Shown: positions 1-10,644 of the stretch, in pieces | How the letters are laid out: every line of letters begins with the position of its first letter | Numbering within the stretch: the stretch's first letter is position 1 | Source: Bettongia penicillata ogilbyi | Taxonomy: Eukaryota; Chordata; Mammalia; Diprotodontia; Potoroidae | Assembly: GCA_023548195.1 (NCBI GenBank) | Contig: JAJHZJ010000311.1 | Coordinates: forward strand, 7,852,811 to 7,916,810 | Reading direction: 5' to 3' | DNA: 64,000 nucleotides | The notes under the pieces: model-generated | What the model was told of the DNA's origin: nothing | The model's input: the letters and a program-made list of their open reading frames with translations, nothing else | The model's database searches: none | Position numbers and translations under genes: made by a program

Positions 1-1140
1 TTTTAAGTGATGAAAGACAAGATGATAGACAAGTTAAAGTCATGATAGACAAGAATAAGATGTATTTGCTCTCAGAGGATTTATATACAATATAAAATAC
101 AAGACTTACATACCCTGAAAAAAATTAGTATAATATAACTGAATGTATAGAATCAAATGCTAAAATTGTGTCGCTCAGGCAATATCTACATGGGAGAAGA
201 AAGAGATTAGCTGGATAATAGGGGACTGTGTGTAAGAGTGCTTTTATTTGAACTGAACTTTGAAGGATTGGTAGGACAATGGGATTTGAACAAATAGTAT
301 GAGCACATGGAAATGAATCACCAATGGCATCTCCTTTGAAGGGATAAATTACTTTGTCCCTGACTCACCTTGGCTATGTTCCCTTTGAGAATTTTTGGCT
401 AGGACAATGCATAAATACTATGCTGATGTATACAGATCTTTTGTATCACTTTTAAACAGGAGAAATTAAGCAGGACCTTAGAAAGCCTCTTCCACACAAG
501 GATGCTGATGGCCTCCCTTCAAGGGTGTTTATAGTGGCTGCTTCCTCTCTGTTGTGGAAGGGGGTCAGGTAGATTCTAAGAGGAAATAATTAGGTTCTTT
601 AAGTAATAAGAAATGCTTAAGATAGACAGTAGTGGATGTATATTTATAATAGACATTTATAGATCAAAGCGGGTTAAAATTAGATTTAGGTTATTTTTGG
701 CTTAAATCCAGAATAGGACTTTAAAAATCTTGCTTCTCACTGCCCAGAGTATTTTGCCAACATTGATTTCTTTTTTGCCTGTCATTAAATTTTGTACACT
801 TATTTAAACTCACCCCCCATTAATCCCAAATCTATTGATTTGTAAACTTCTAAAGACCTGAAATATAATCTGAGAGTCCTAGCTGTTGACCTCAGTCTTT
901 CTTAAATCACTATAATATTTCTATTTAACCTCTCAAATTATTAGAAGAGTTCTTATACAGTTTATTGTTGAAACAATTCAATGTCTTACTTTATTTTTTT
1001 TACACACTTTGCCTTTCTTTGTTATTACAACCCATGGAATGAACAAAAATATAAAATGATCCCCAATCTCTTCAGGTTTGACTGAGCTACATCCCCAGCC
1101 TCAAGAAGCTCCAATGAATCACTTTGGACTCTAGGAACCA
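1..1140. other. unassigned AT-rich sequence
   Basis: No gene and no repeat that I can name. There are short A and T runs and a duplicated phrase (gatagacaag) near positions 22-52. It may hold very old, unrecognisable repeats. Confidence 0.4.
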
Positions 1141-1144
1141 ATAC

Positions 1145-1398
1145 TAACTCCTCTGTTTAGCCTTTGAAGTCCTTCACAGTTTAGCTCCAATCTACCTTTC
1201 CAGGCATTCTATTATACATTTCTCCCTTTCATATACTCTGTGGTCCAGCCAGATTAGCCTTTCTTCTTCTCCTCTCACATAACAACCCATTGTCCCTATC
1301 CATGCTTGTGTGAAGTCTGTCTCCCATTCTTGCAATGTACTCTTTCCTCAACTCTGCCACAAAAATCTCTGGTTTCTGTTAGTTGTCAACTTAAACAC
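1145..1398 (+). mobile_element. L2 LINE, end of ORF2 region (left piece)
   Basis: The text (ctctgtttagcctttgaagtcc, then ctctgtggtccagccagattagcc, then cccattcttgcaatgtactc) follows the L2 ORF2 3' region on the plus strand. The frame is destroyed. The matching L2 3' end lies at 1785-1935, so a microsatellite plus an L1 tail was inserted between the two pieces. Confidence 0.65.
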
Positions 1399-1400
1399 CC

Positions 1401-1580
1401 TTTCCTTCCTTCCTTCCTTCCTTCCTTCCTTCCTTCCTTCCTTCCTTCCTTCCTTCCTTCCTTCCTTCCTTCCTTCCTTCCTTCCTTCCTTCCTTCCTTT
1501 CTTCTCCTTCCTTCCTTCCTTCCTTCTTCCCTTCCTTTTTCCTCCCTTCCTTCTTTCCTTCCTTTCTTTCATTTTTCTTT
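1401..1580. repeat. (TTCC)n tetranucleotide microsatellite
   Basis: About 24 uninterrupted TTCC units run from roughly 1402 to 1498, followed by a decayed part with TTTC and TCCC variants. It abuts the A-rich tail of a minus-strand L1, so on that strand it reads as (GGAA)n growing out of the poly(A). Frames across it encode only Leu/Pro/Ser/Phe or Lys/Glu/Gly/Arg runs and are not genes. Confidence 0.95.
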
Positions 1581-1740
1581 CTAATAGTATTTTATTTTCC
1601 CACAAATTACATGTTAAAATAATTTTTAAAATATTTTTTTTAAGTTTTGAGTTCCAAATTCTATAACTTTCTCCCTTCCTTCCACACTCCCCCTCCAAGA
1701 TGGTAAGCAATATACATGTTAAGCACCACTTTTTTATGAG
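1581..1740 (-). mobile_element. L1 3' UTR fragment
   Basis: Read on the plus strand it begins taatagtattttattttcc and continues gagttccaaattct, then ccaagatggtaagcaatat. This is the reverse of the marsupial L1 3' UTR. It is a strongly 5'-truncated insertion within an L2. Confidence 0.75.
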
Positions 1741-1784
1741 GGCTTTCTTGATCCTTTTGAAAGTCTCACTCCCACTCAAAAATT

Positions 1785-1935
1785 ACCTTGTATTTCTTTG
1801 GTACATAGATGTACAATATACATATTGTTTTCCTAGAATGTATCAGAGATTGTTTGACTTTTGTCTTTGTATCCCTACTGAGTGACCAGCACGGTGCTCG
1901 CACACCGTAGACGTTTAATGAAGGCTGGTTTGTTT
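1785..1935 (+). mobile_element. L2 3' end (right piece)
   Basis: It contains the L2 3' signature (tttgtctttgtatccctac, cagcacggtgctcgcacacc, gtttaatgaa). It is the continuation of the L2 at 1145-1398. Confidence 0.6.
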
Positions 1936-2444
1936 GATTAATAGTAGCTTATATTGATATAGTATTTTGCTGTTTGCAAAACTCATTATATTGCATTATC
2001 TCTAAAAACAGCAAGCAAAAACATCTAATATAGTGATTGGAACTGATAGTACAATGCTAGTACATTGTCAATGTAAACAGAGTACAATGTACGTTTCTGC
2101 TCTTAAAATTTTTAATTTCTTAGGTGACTAGAAAGAGCCTTCATTTGGATCCAACAGCAACCATTATATTTGACCTAAATTGTATTGTCTTTTAGCATTG
2201 TCTTCATTGATACTGTTATTATCACTTCACATATTATACCTTTGCGTTCTGCTTTTTTCACCTTGCATTAGATAGTGCAAGTCTTACATCATCAGATTTG
2301 GAGCTGGAAGGAAAACGTCAGTCTTTGGGGAAATGAATGAAAAAAATTGGAGGTTCATAGATGGAGCGATGAAAGTGGTGTCAGAGGCAATCAAGTACAA
2401 CTCCCTCATTTTCTGGATGAGTCAGTCTGTCTTCAAGCATTTGC

Positions 2445-2645
2445 CTAAGCTCTTGCTGTGTACCCAGGCACTGGGCTAAGTTCTGGATGATACAAAGAAA
2501 GGCAAAATCACTCCCTGTCCTCAAGGAGCTCACATTCTAATGGGGAAACAACATGGAAACAGGTATGTTCATCTAAGATACCGGGAATTGTGTAAAAGGA
2601 AAGCAAGCTCAGAGGAAAGGCACTAGCTGTGACTGGGGAGAGAAA
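2445..2645 (-). mobile_element. L2 3' region
   Basis: Plus-strand text (caggcactgggctaag, caaggagctcacattctaatgg, gaaacaacatgg) is the reverse complement of the L2 3' part. Just upstream (2295-2425) are weak MIR-like words that I do not call. Confidence 0.65.
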
Positions 2646-2724
2646 GAAGTGGGAGATGGCTACTATTAGACACAAATATGTATGTATGTATGTGTGTGTA
2701 TATGTATATATACACACATATGAT

Positions 2725-2865
2725 GTTAATTCAATAGACAAGGAAACTGAGGTACGTAGGTGAAGAGACTTTACTATAGTTACAAAAGCATTAAATGGCA
2801 CAGCTGGATTTAAAACCCAAATCCCCAGATTCCTAATCCTGTGCCTTTTCCATTGTACCAAGATA
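2725..2865 (-). mobile_element. MIR SINE
   Basis: Contains aaggaaactgaggta, an approximate match to the caaggtcacacagctag core, then ttgtaccaagat near the end. This is the MIR core in reverse. It follows a short TA/TG-rich stretch at 2680-2720. Confidence 0.6.
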
Positions 2866-2869
2866 CCAA

Positions 2870-3615
2870 CAATTGCTTTAGGTTCACTATCCAATTCATA
2901 TTGGTCCTCCTGCCTGGTTTTCTTATAGTCATATTGATTTATTTCAAGCTCTGGATATGTGAACTCTGGTTTCTCCCCAAATAGACATTCACCTCCCCAG
3001 TTAGCATAAATCACTAATGACCATTCTGTTTCTTTCTTGTACTTCAAAGTTGCCAGAACCTTTGAGAAAAGATGCTACTGTTGGGCAATTTGAGAATTTA
3101 TAAGATGACCCACCACCTGGTGCACCAAACCACCACCACCACCAGCACCACCCATTTTGAATGCCTTATGCTGATCCCAGAACTTCTCATGAAAATGCTT
3201 TAGAAGAATTTCCAGTAAGATGACTTTTCTCTTCACAGAGGCTGAGGAAAAAGAGGAACCTGGACAGGAAATCAAGAACAGCTAGTGTTTTGATTTGTGT
3301 CTAAGTGGCATAACTCTGGGTGTGTACATCAAAAGGATGAATCAGAACTAAATAAAACTCTCTGAGCTAAGAACCTATGAGGTTTATACAGCTTTCTAAG
3401 GATCTAGGCACAAGACCAAACTGATCGGAACAGGTAGTCAGTTGTCAGAATGCTGTAATTTGTGAGACTTTGGCTTCATCCAAAAGTATCTCCTCCACTT
3501 CCCTCTGATCCCCTACTATTAGGAATTTATTCCTTATTGCTGTTTAATGCCCTCTGCCTGCTGCCCACTTTTAAAATGTTGAAACTCTGGGAAAGGTTAA
3601 GTTACTAACTCAATG
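2870..3615. other. unassigned sequence with a short CAC/CAN run
   Basis: No gene or named repeat seen. A small triplet run (accaccaccacc) lies at 3130-3150. The 179-codon minus frame at 2508-3047 reaches into this stretch but overlaps L2 and MIR and resembles no protein. Confidence 0.4.
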
Positions 3616-3619
3616 TGTG

Positions 3620-3965
3620 AGAACATCACTGAACGGTAGAACTGCAAAGGATCACCGAGATCATCTAGTCAGCCCTCACAGAATCAGAAAACTGCATTAT
3701 TGGAAGGCTCTCAGAGGCCCACTCATCCAACAAATACCTGGTTTTTGGTCATTCAGTCTATTTTTGAAGATTCCCAGAATGAAGAGGCAGTACATTCCAC
3801 TTTTGAACAATTCTATTTGTTAGGAAGTTTTCCCTGAAATCAAACCTTAATTTGCTGCCTTGCAATTTCTATACACTGTTCCCAATCCTGCCTATAGATC
3901 CAAGCTTAACAAGGCTAATCTCTCTAGTTTGTAATATCATTTCAGATCCCAAAGTTAGGTATCAT
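3620..3965 (-). mobile_element. CR1/L3 LINE fragment
   Basis: Plus-strand words cattccacttttgaacaattct, gttaggaagttttccct, and aacaaggctaatctctc match the reverse of the L3/CR1 ORF2 3' end, in the order expected. No frame is intact. Confidence 0.65.
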
Positions 3966-4164
3966 GTCCTCTCTTCTCATTCTGTAGATGATGATGAGGA
4001 AAAGAAAGATAAGGAAAAAGGCTCAGAGAAATGAAGCCACTTTTTAAGGTCATACATACAATTAGTTTGTCAGGGCTGAGACTAAAAGCAGGAGTCCTGA
4101 ATTATAATGCAAGGCTATGTTCTCTATCCCACTTCATTTTATGGACAGTGCTCATGATTATTTT

Positions 4165-4367
4165 TGGTATTCAGTCATTTCAGTCATATCCAATTATTCA
4201 TGACTCCATTTGAGGTTTTGCCATTTCCTTCTCTTGTTTATTGTATAAACAGGGTTAAGTGACTTGCCCAAGTCCACCCAGTTAGTGAGTTTCTGAGGCC
4301 ACATTTGAACTCAGAAAGATGAAACTTCCTGACTCCAGGTCTGGCACTCTATCTATTGCCTATAATT
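4165..4367 (-). mobile_element. tRNA-derived marsupial SINE
   Basis: In reverse it shows the whole SINE body: tcagtcatatccaattattcatgactcc, then gttaagtgacttgcccaag, then tgaactcag, cttcctgactccagg and ggcactctatctattg. The first bases of the tRNA head are lost. Confidence 0.8.
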
Positions 4368-4380
4368 GCAAAGGAGTTAT

Positions 4381-4470
4381 TGAAAGAGAAAAAGTATACA
4401 GACAGGGAAAATGAGGATACTGATAACAAACTTTGTCTATTTCCCCTTCAATTGTCTTTTTGAGGAATCT
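4381..4470 (+). repeat. 90-bp segment, copy A of a local duplication
   Basis: Identical by eye to 6709-6806, except that copy B has eight extra bases (ggctattt) between two ctattt words. Copy A lies just after a minus-strand SINE. I do not recognise the segment as any repeat family. Confidence 0.9.
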
Positions 4471-4934
4471 TCTCCAAATACTCCAATCATTTCTTTGAAT
4501 ACATTACATAAATCTTCCTAGAGGTACAGCTTTCTGAATGGTGACACGGATCGGAGAAAGGGTGGGGTTGGAATATAATTCTGACCTAGTTTTCTATTAA
4601 TTAAATGTATTTATTACTGTCTGCATTCTTCTCAGAGGTAAAATTAAAAGAAACACAGCCCAATTTTAAACTAACATACCTTTTTTTGCAAAGGGCCTCA
4701 ATCATAACAGGTGTTATTAAGGGTAATAAGCACTTGGGGAGTAAGATGGTACAGTGCTTCTATTTGAGTTCTAGTGGAAAGCTGAGCCCATGTAGTTCAG
4801 AATAATTCACATTCTTTATTTCAAGTAAGTTCCTCAAGGACACCATGATCTGTGATGACTGATAGTTGCTTAGGATGTCAATTGATGATAATGATCAGTT
4901 GTCAAGGATCAAAATTGATAATTATAATCCCATC

Positions 4935-5105
4935 TATATAGTAATTTACAAACTAGCTACCTCACAAAACTTTGGAAAGTACAAGTATTGTTTTCTCCCC
5001 TTTATAGATCATGACACATTGAGACTTAGAAGGATGATGTGACTTGTCCAAGGTCATTTAGCCAGTAAGTGATAGAGCCAGGACTGAAACTCAGGGCTCT
5101 TTGAC
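4935..5105 (-). mobile_element. MIR SINE
   Basis: Has tatatagtaatttacaaa, then gatgtgacttgtccaaggtc, then tagagccaggactgaaactcagg, in the order expected for a reversed MIR. Confidence 0.65.
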
Positions 5106-5234
5106 TATATATGGTAGCAGTGATGAGCATATACCTGATAAAAATGAGAATACATAGGGAGAACTGCCTTTTACTACTTTATCTTGTACAAGTAAGGGTT
5201 TGCGTGCTTCCATTACAATTTTAAAGTAGTATGA

Positions 5235-5345
5235 AATTATATTGGGAGGTATAGAGGGCTTTAAAAACAAAAGAATTTTATGTTTGATCTGATTTAAAAA
5301 AGGAAGGATTTTATATTTGATCCTGGAGGTGATAGGGAGCCACTG
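5235..5345 (-). mobile_element. L2 ORF2 fragment
   Basis: Contains gattttatatttgatcctggaggtgatagggagccactga, the reverse of a well-conserved L2 ORF2 stretch. The preceding 30 bases repeat the same phrase imperfectly. Confidence 0.7.
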
Positions 5346-5411
5346 AAGCTGATAGAATAGTTGTAACTCTAGCAATGAGAAAAAGTGAGTCAATTAGAGA
5401 AAGAGGTCAGT

Positions 5412-5675
5412 TTAACAGAGTGGATGGAGTAATGGTCTTGAAATCAGGTAGAGCTAGGTTTGAATTTTGCCTCTACACATATTAGCTTTAGTAATTTGGG
5501 GCAAGCCACTTAACTTTGGAGCCAATTTCCTTAAATCTAAAATGGGAATAAGTACTTCCCTTATGGGGTTGTTGTGAGAATGTAATGAGATAAGTTATAT
5601 AAAGTACTTTGAAACTTTTAAAGAACTATATATAGTTGGTTGTTGTTCATTATTGCTATTATTATTATTTTCATT
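5412..5675 (+). mobile_element. MIR SINE, nearly full length
   Basis: Forward MIR: gagctaggtttgaattttgcc, ggcaagccacttaact, aaatgggaataa, gttgttgtgagaatg and aaagtactttgaaac, ending in an ATT-rich tail. Confidence 0.75.
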
Positions 5676-5934
5676 CATTGGTTCCAGTGGGTGTCTGTTA
5701 TTTAAATTCTTTTTGGAAGCCATCATATCATTTATACCTTCCTACTAATTATCCTATGTTAAGCACATAGTATATCCATAAATACTTGCTCCACTAACCA
5801 TTCCCTTATGTCTTTATCAAACAACCATGATTTGTTGAGTGACTCAATCCATATCTCAAAGTCTCTTAGGAAATGAGGGAGGTGTTTAATGATAATGACC
5901 AGACTATTTGAGTTGAGAGTATATGCTGTGCAGC

Positions 5935-6190
5935 AGTGGGAGAGAAGGTTTGATTGGTAGGTAGGGTGGGGCTAGATTATGGGAAGGGAGGCTTGAAATG
6001 TAGCCTAAGCTTGATGAGTTGGGAAAGGAGTCATTGAGCAAAGAAGTTACACGATAAAACTGTAATTTGAGATGGATTGAAACCTGGAAAGATTGAGGCA
6101 GGAAGGCCAGGTAGGAGGCTGTTGCATTAATCCAGGCTTAAAGTGATTTGAGTTTGGATTAAGGTGGAACCTATGGGAATGGAGCAAATA
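5935..6190 (-). mobile_element. L2 ORF2 fragment
   Basis: The phrase gaggcaggaaggccaggtaggaggctgttgcattaatccaggc is the reverse of L2 ORF2, with a weaker match upstream. Confidence 0.65.
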
Positions 6191-6194
6191 ACTG

Positions 6195-6432
6195 GAACTC
6201 AGAATGTTTCCCTATTTGTAAAATGAAAGTACTAGACTAAATGATGTGTAAGATGTCTTACTGATCTAACATTTTCAGTGTATATGCCAATAGGGACCTT
6301 AGTGTTCATGTAGTTTAATGTTCTCATTTTCTAAATGAGGAAACTGAATCCTAAAAACTGAAGAAGAGGTAAAAGGACCTGCTCAAGATAATACAGTTTG
6401 ATAATGACAGTCCCAGAACTGAGATGTACTAA
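6195..6432. mobile_element. two MIR fragments in opposite orientation
   Basis: 6195-6275 reads forward MIR 3' sequence (tatttgtaaaatgaaagtactagactaaatgat). 6290-6432 reads reversed MIR (taaatgaggaaactgaatcc, ggacctgctcaaga). Confidence 0.5.
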
Positions 6433-6474
6433 TGTATTCAAGGTAGATTATGAAGCCTAAGCAACCCAATTTAC

Positions 6475-7085
6475 AGATGAGATCCATAATTCATCCTTCA
6501 TATTGAAGCAGATCAATTTTATCATGGCTTGATGTCTTGATTTATGCATAATTAGATTTAAGTGAGGCAAAATTACACAGTCATCAGCCTCACTTTCTCT
6601 TCCAGAGTCATCACAGTCCAGGGGCGAAACAAAAAGTCTGGATGATTGGTCATGTCTCCAGATGCAGTGGGCAATCTTGGTGTCTTTGATACCTGACCAA
6701 ATCCTAAGTGAAAGAGAAAAAGTATACAGACAGGGAAAATGAGGATACTGATAACAAACTTTGTCTATTTGGCTATTTCCCCTTCAATTGTCTTTTTGAG
6801 GAATCTCAAAAGAGCCTGCTTCTTTTGCCTTCGTAACTGTCAGAACAAATTGGTTTTATCCACTCATTCTGCCAGGGGAAGTCTTCACTTGCTTGGGGAT
6901 AGACAGCCCCCTACCTCACCTATGGGTTTGAAGCTTGTAAGTTACCCTCAACCTGCTTTAGCCCATCTGAAAGATGGTTGTGATTGCTGCACATGCTATG
7001 CTTCTTGGAGCCACAGGTGAGAACTGGGTGAAAGGTGGACACCAAAAGTAGATGAAGCCTTAGAAAGGGCTCAGTAAACACTCAT
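6475..7085 (-). mobile_element. marsupial interspersed repeat, interrupted
   Basis: The left part (6475-6708) has the same tail module as the elements at 24650 and 52060 (in reverse: gaggctgatgac, then cctcacttaaatc). The right part (6807-7085; ctgccaggggaagtcttcac, cttggggatagacagccccc) continues the same element as I remember it. The 98-bp segment at 6709-6806 sits between the two. I cannot name the family. Confidence 0.55.
6709..6806 (+). repeat. 98-bp segment, copy B of a local duplication
   Basis: Same sequence as 4381-4470 plus eight bases. It breaks an otherwise continuous repeat, so this copy is an insertion at this site. The short ctattt-gg-ctattt repeat suggests copy A lost eight bases by slippage, though copy B could equally have gained them. 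Confidence 0.9.
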
Positions 7086-7124
7086 TCCAGAAGTGCTAAT
7101 CTTCCCTGAGCACCTCATGCACCC

Positions 7125-7146
7125 CACAAGTGAGGTAATTGAGGAA

Positions 7147-7220
<74 letters not shown>

Positions 7221-7395
7221 AGGGAGGGAGGGAAGGAAGGAGGGAAGAAGGGAGGGAGGGAGGGAGGGAGAGAGAGTAAGAGAGAGGGAGAGAGAAAGTA
7301 ATTGCTTAAGGTCACAGAGATGTTAAGTAGAGGAAGAGGGATTAGATTCTAGATCTCCAGACGCCTATGATCTCGTGTTCTTTATACTACTTCAC
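7125..7395 (-). mobile_element. MIR SINE split by an expanded (GA)n
   Basis: gtgaggtaattgagg on the left and ttgcttaaggtcacagagatg, then agattctagatctccagac on the right are consecutive parts of a reversed MIR. The microsatellite has grown exactly where MIR reads gcccagagagg. Confidence 0.6.
7152..7290. repeat. (GA)n / (GGGA)n microsatellite
   Basis: A pure GA run extends to about 7217, then GGGA/GGAA units and mixed GA continue to about 7290. The Arg-Glu and Leu-Ser frames that cross it are artefacts. Confidence 0.95.
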
Positions 7396-7399
7396 TGTA

Positions 7400-9680
7400 A
7401 CATTCTTTGTAACCAAAAATTACAATATACTCTACTAAGAAAAACAACAATAACAATAATTATAATGAGAATTATAGTAGAATGAGACCAGTGCAAGAGA
7501 ACTAACAATAGTGCTTGGTGATTGGCTGCATTAGGAGCTAAAAGCATGCATATAATGAGACCTAAGATTTCAAACCCCTATGGTTGGGAACATGTTTATA
7601 TAATTTATTGAAATAGAAAATTAGAGAGAAGAATTGATTTGCAAGTGGAGAGGTAAGATGGTGAGTTTCATTTTGAACATATTTATTGACAACATAGTTA
7701 AGTCACTCAAATGTAACGGCTGGAAATCTGACATGATGGTTAGAGGCAGCCAGTTGGCTGAGTCAGGACCCCAGGGCTGGCAGCAACCTTCACCAATTAT
7801 TACCCTTTATCTGTAATCAAGGTTTGTCTAGGTTCATCTTCTCAAAAACCTGATGTCTCTTCAAGGGATTGAGGCTCCTATTCTCACATTTATTGGCTCA
7901 AAACTCCTACCTTGGCTACTCCAGAAACAAGTCTATTTTGTGCTCCGCTCTAGGATGTCCTCAAGAAGAGGGAAAGTGAAATAGGTTCTCAGGGCACCAA
8001 AATGAATCTGGGACAGGACACATGTCCTGTTCTTAATTGAAGAAAGCCAAGATAAGCACAAGAGAATCATATTATGCATTACTGACTGACCTGAACAGAA
8101 TTTAGTAGCTGAATGATTATTATTAGCAGTCACCTGGGAGGCTGTTATCCTTTGGGATATGAAACTTTTTTTTCAAGGAAACTGATCAGTTATTTAATAT
8201 TTTACCTCTGCAATCCTGTCAAAAGCCAGCTTCAGTGTTCTCTGCAGTGGATCTTTCTTAATCCAATGCTTACTTTTCCCTTACTATCAGCTCGCTCCCA
8301 TACTTTCTCCCTCTTGCTGCTCAAGCACCTGGGTTATGGGAGATGCCAGCTTATGTTGCTACAATTTGTCTCAACCTTTTGATGCTAACAAGGCTGAATC
8401 TGAAAGAAGGAAATACATAATACCCATGGTTAGCTGAAGCCATGCTTCACACGAGGAATGGCATCTACTGTCAACCACCAGGGTAAAAGAGAGACATTGC
8501 TGAAATTGCATCTTGTCACCTTTGATGTTGCAGTGAAGAGGACCTGTCTCTTCTTTTTAAACATCCATTGGGTCTTTGGTTCTTCTGGTTCATCAGTCAA
8601 TCAGGATTCTTAGTGAAGGGTTATATATGATCAGAAACTTCTTTTCCCAACCCCTCTTCCCTCAGTGATTGATGCCTCAGAGGAGGGTGTGGAAGGACAC
8701 ATAATAAGAATTCCATAATGAGAATATGGAATTAGGTTCAGATAAAAGGAGAACTTGAGGTACACATTCAGGATTATTGGCATAGAGAAAAAGAAGAGGG
8801 AGGAAGTAGAGAGGGGGGTGGACTCCCAGTCAGGAAGACTTGTTTGTTTAAATTGTATCTCCTTCTGGTTCCCCTGACCCCTTCCCTCCAATTCTAGTTA
8901 GTATAGTAAGTAAATTAAGTAGCCAGTTACTTTATAGTAACAGTAGCAGAAAGTAAGATTGCAAAGGGGAACCTAGAAGTCATATACAGACTGTCCCAAG
9001 GATCAAAGGAGCATAATTTGCAAGCTATATCATATTTTGACCAAAAATCACCTTCTTACAATATGTGCTAAGTCAGAGAAAGCCATCTAGGCTTGCTGCC
9101 AAGGCCTTTTGGTCCTATGATATGTAAACCTCAGATAAGCTCCAGACATCTGCAGTAAGTCCAGCAGGACACCAAATGGTGATAAATTTGAGATGATTTG
9201 GATATGTTAACTTAAAGTTTTACTGGCAACTTGGAAAGGATATAGATATGTTATTGAACTAACACCAACATGGCATGAATAAGAGTTAGTCTGTCTCCCA
9301 CAAAACCCTATAAAATGCCACCCCAAACTCCTGCTCCTCACCCCCAGGCCTCTTCCATCCTTAATGGAAGTGAGTGATCCATGGTTATGTAACTTACTCT
9401 CGGTTTCTCTTTTCCTCTCCATCCTTTTCTCCTCATTGTCTGCCTCCCGCCACCATTCCATCCCCATCTCCAATAGCCCTCCCCAGCCTCCGGCCTTTAT
9501 ATTCTCTGTATTGTTTGTTCCTGTGTCCTTTGTGCCTCATTAAAGTATGATTGAAGTCTTATTCCCCACTGCCACTGTGGGCTTTCCTGGTGAGTACCCA
9601 AAAAACTGGACATGCTTGCCCTCTTTTCATAATTCCATAAATAATTCAGTTTGAGTTCAAATTCTGTTTCTGACATTTTA
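7400..9680. other. unassigned sequence, 2.3 kb
   Basis: No gene, RNA gene or confident repeat. Open frames of 60-89 codons occur on both strands without recognisable motifs. 8820-8860 has a faint SINE-like phrase (cagtcaggaagacttg). Confidence 0.4.
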
Positions 9681-9682
9681 AT

Positions 9683-10115
9683 CAAGTAATTAAGAAGTAT
9701 TTACCAAATGCCTACCATATGCCTGGTGCTATGCTTGGTGATGGAGGTGCAAGGACAAGGAATGTATTCACAAGAACATATATTCTAGTTAAGAGGACAA
9801 CACACATATGTATGTCCATATGCATATACACACATGCATTATACATATATGTATATACATAAAGTGAATTAATAAGAAATATATACAAAGTAGTTTGGGA
9901 GCAAATAGCATTTGCCAGGATGAGGAAAATCTCCATGCAAAAGCTGGTCCTTGAGGTGTGTTATAATGAAAGAAGGGGATTCTATAAGGCCCAGTTAAGA
10001 AGAAAATGCATTCCAAATGTGGGGGATAACTAGGGAAAAGGCATAAGGAAGAGCAGTGGAATATTGTGTGATGAACAGTGGGAAGATCTCTAGATCTCAG
10101 AGTGGGTAGCCATGG
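9683..10115 (-). mobile_element. L2 3' region
   Basis: Reversed L2 3' end (gcctaccatatgcctggtgctatgcttgg) is followed, after a TA-rich patch at 9800-9890, by gctggtccttgaggtgtg and gcattccaaatgtggggga, the next L2 landmarks. Confidence 0.65.
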
Positions 10116-10289
10116 TAAGTTACTCAATCTTTCTATGCCCAGGCAGCTGTGTAGTACTATAAATAATGGATGAATTGAAAGCCAGGTAGGGAGTACCCAT
10201 GCCCATTAAATAATAATGCCTTGAAGGACATAACCTAGAAGTAATATCAGAAGTCATAAGAAAAGAAGCATTCTGAGGGAGAGAGTGTA

Positions 10290-10410
10290 GATGGACAGAT
10301 GTAGTCCAGAGATTAAGCCTTAGGAAAGACGATATTTATGGTTCAGAAAAAAGGAGTCATTAAGAACAGATAAGGTAAAAAAGAAAAGACAACCTATATA
10401 ACTATGGCTT
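10290..10410 (-). mobile_element. L2 ORF2 fragment (weak)
   Basis: gagagtgtagatggacagatgtagtccagagattaagcctt resembles the reversed L2 stretch agtagagggagaagagggcccagg. It is probably the same element as the L2 at 9683. Confidence 0.4.
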
Positions 10411-10496
10411 TTCCCTTTTTCCTCAATCAAAGACTGGAGATATCATTTTCAAAGAAAGGAAGACATTCAGACCAACTAGAATAGACATCTGACTTT

Positions 10497-10640
10497 CCTT
10501 CCTTTGTTCCTTCTTCCTTCTCTCTCTCTTTCTTTCTTTCTCTTTCCTTTTTCTTTCTTCCTCTCTTTCTTTTTCCTTTCTTTCTCTTTCCTTTTCCTCT
10601 CTCTCTCTCTCTCCTATCCTTTCTTCCTTTTTATCTTTCT
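10497..10640. repeat. polypyrimidine CT-rich low-complexity tract
   Basis: Mixed CTTT, CCTT and CT units, including a (CT)n run near 10599-10612. Confidence 0.9.
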
Positions 10641-10644
10641 TGTG

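Noticed and set aside
1306..1779. Open frames of 92-143 codons on both strands
   Set aside because: They are translations of the (TTCC)n microsatellite with poly Leu-Pro-Ser-Phe or Lys-Glu-Gly-Arg; there is no domain or conserved residue.
2508..3047. 179-codon minus-strand frame, one of the longest in the window
   Set aside because: It runs through an L2 3' region, a TA/CA tract (TYTHTYIHT repeats) and a MIR. No motif or signal supports a gene.
7093..7326. Arg-Glu and Leu-Ser repeat frames
   Set aside because: Products of the (GA)n tract, as is the Leu-Ser frame at 23020-23217.
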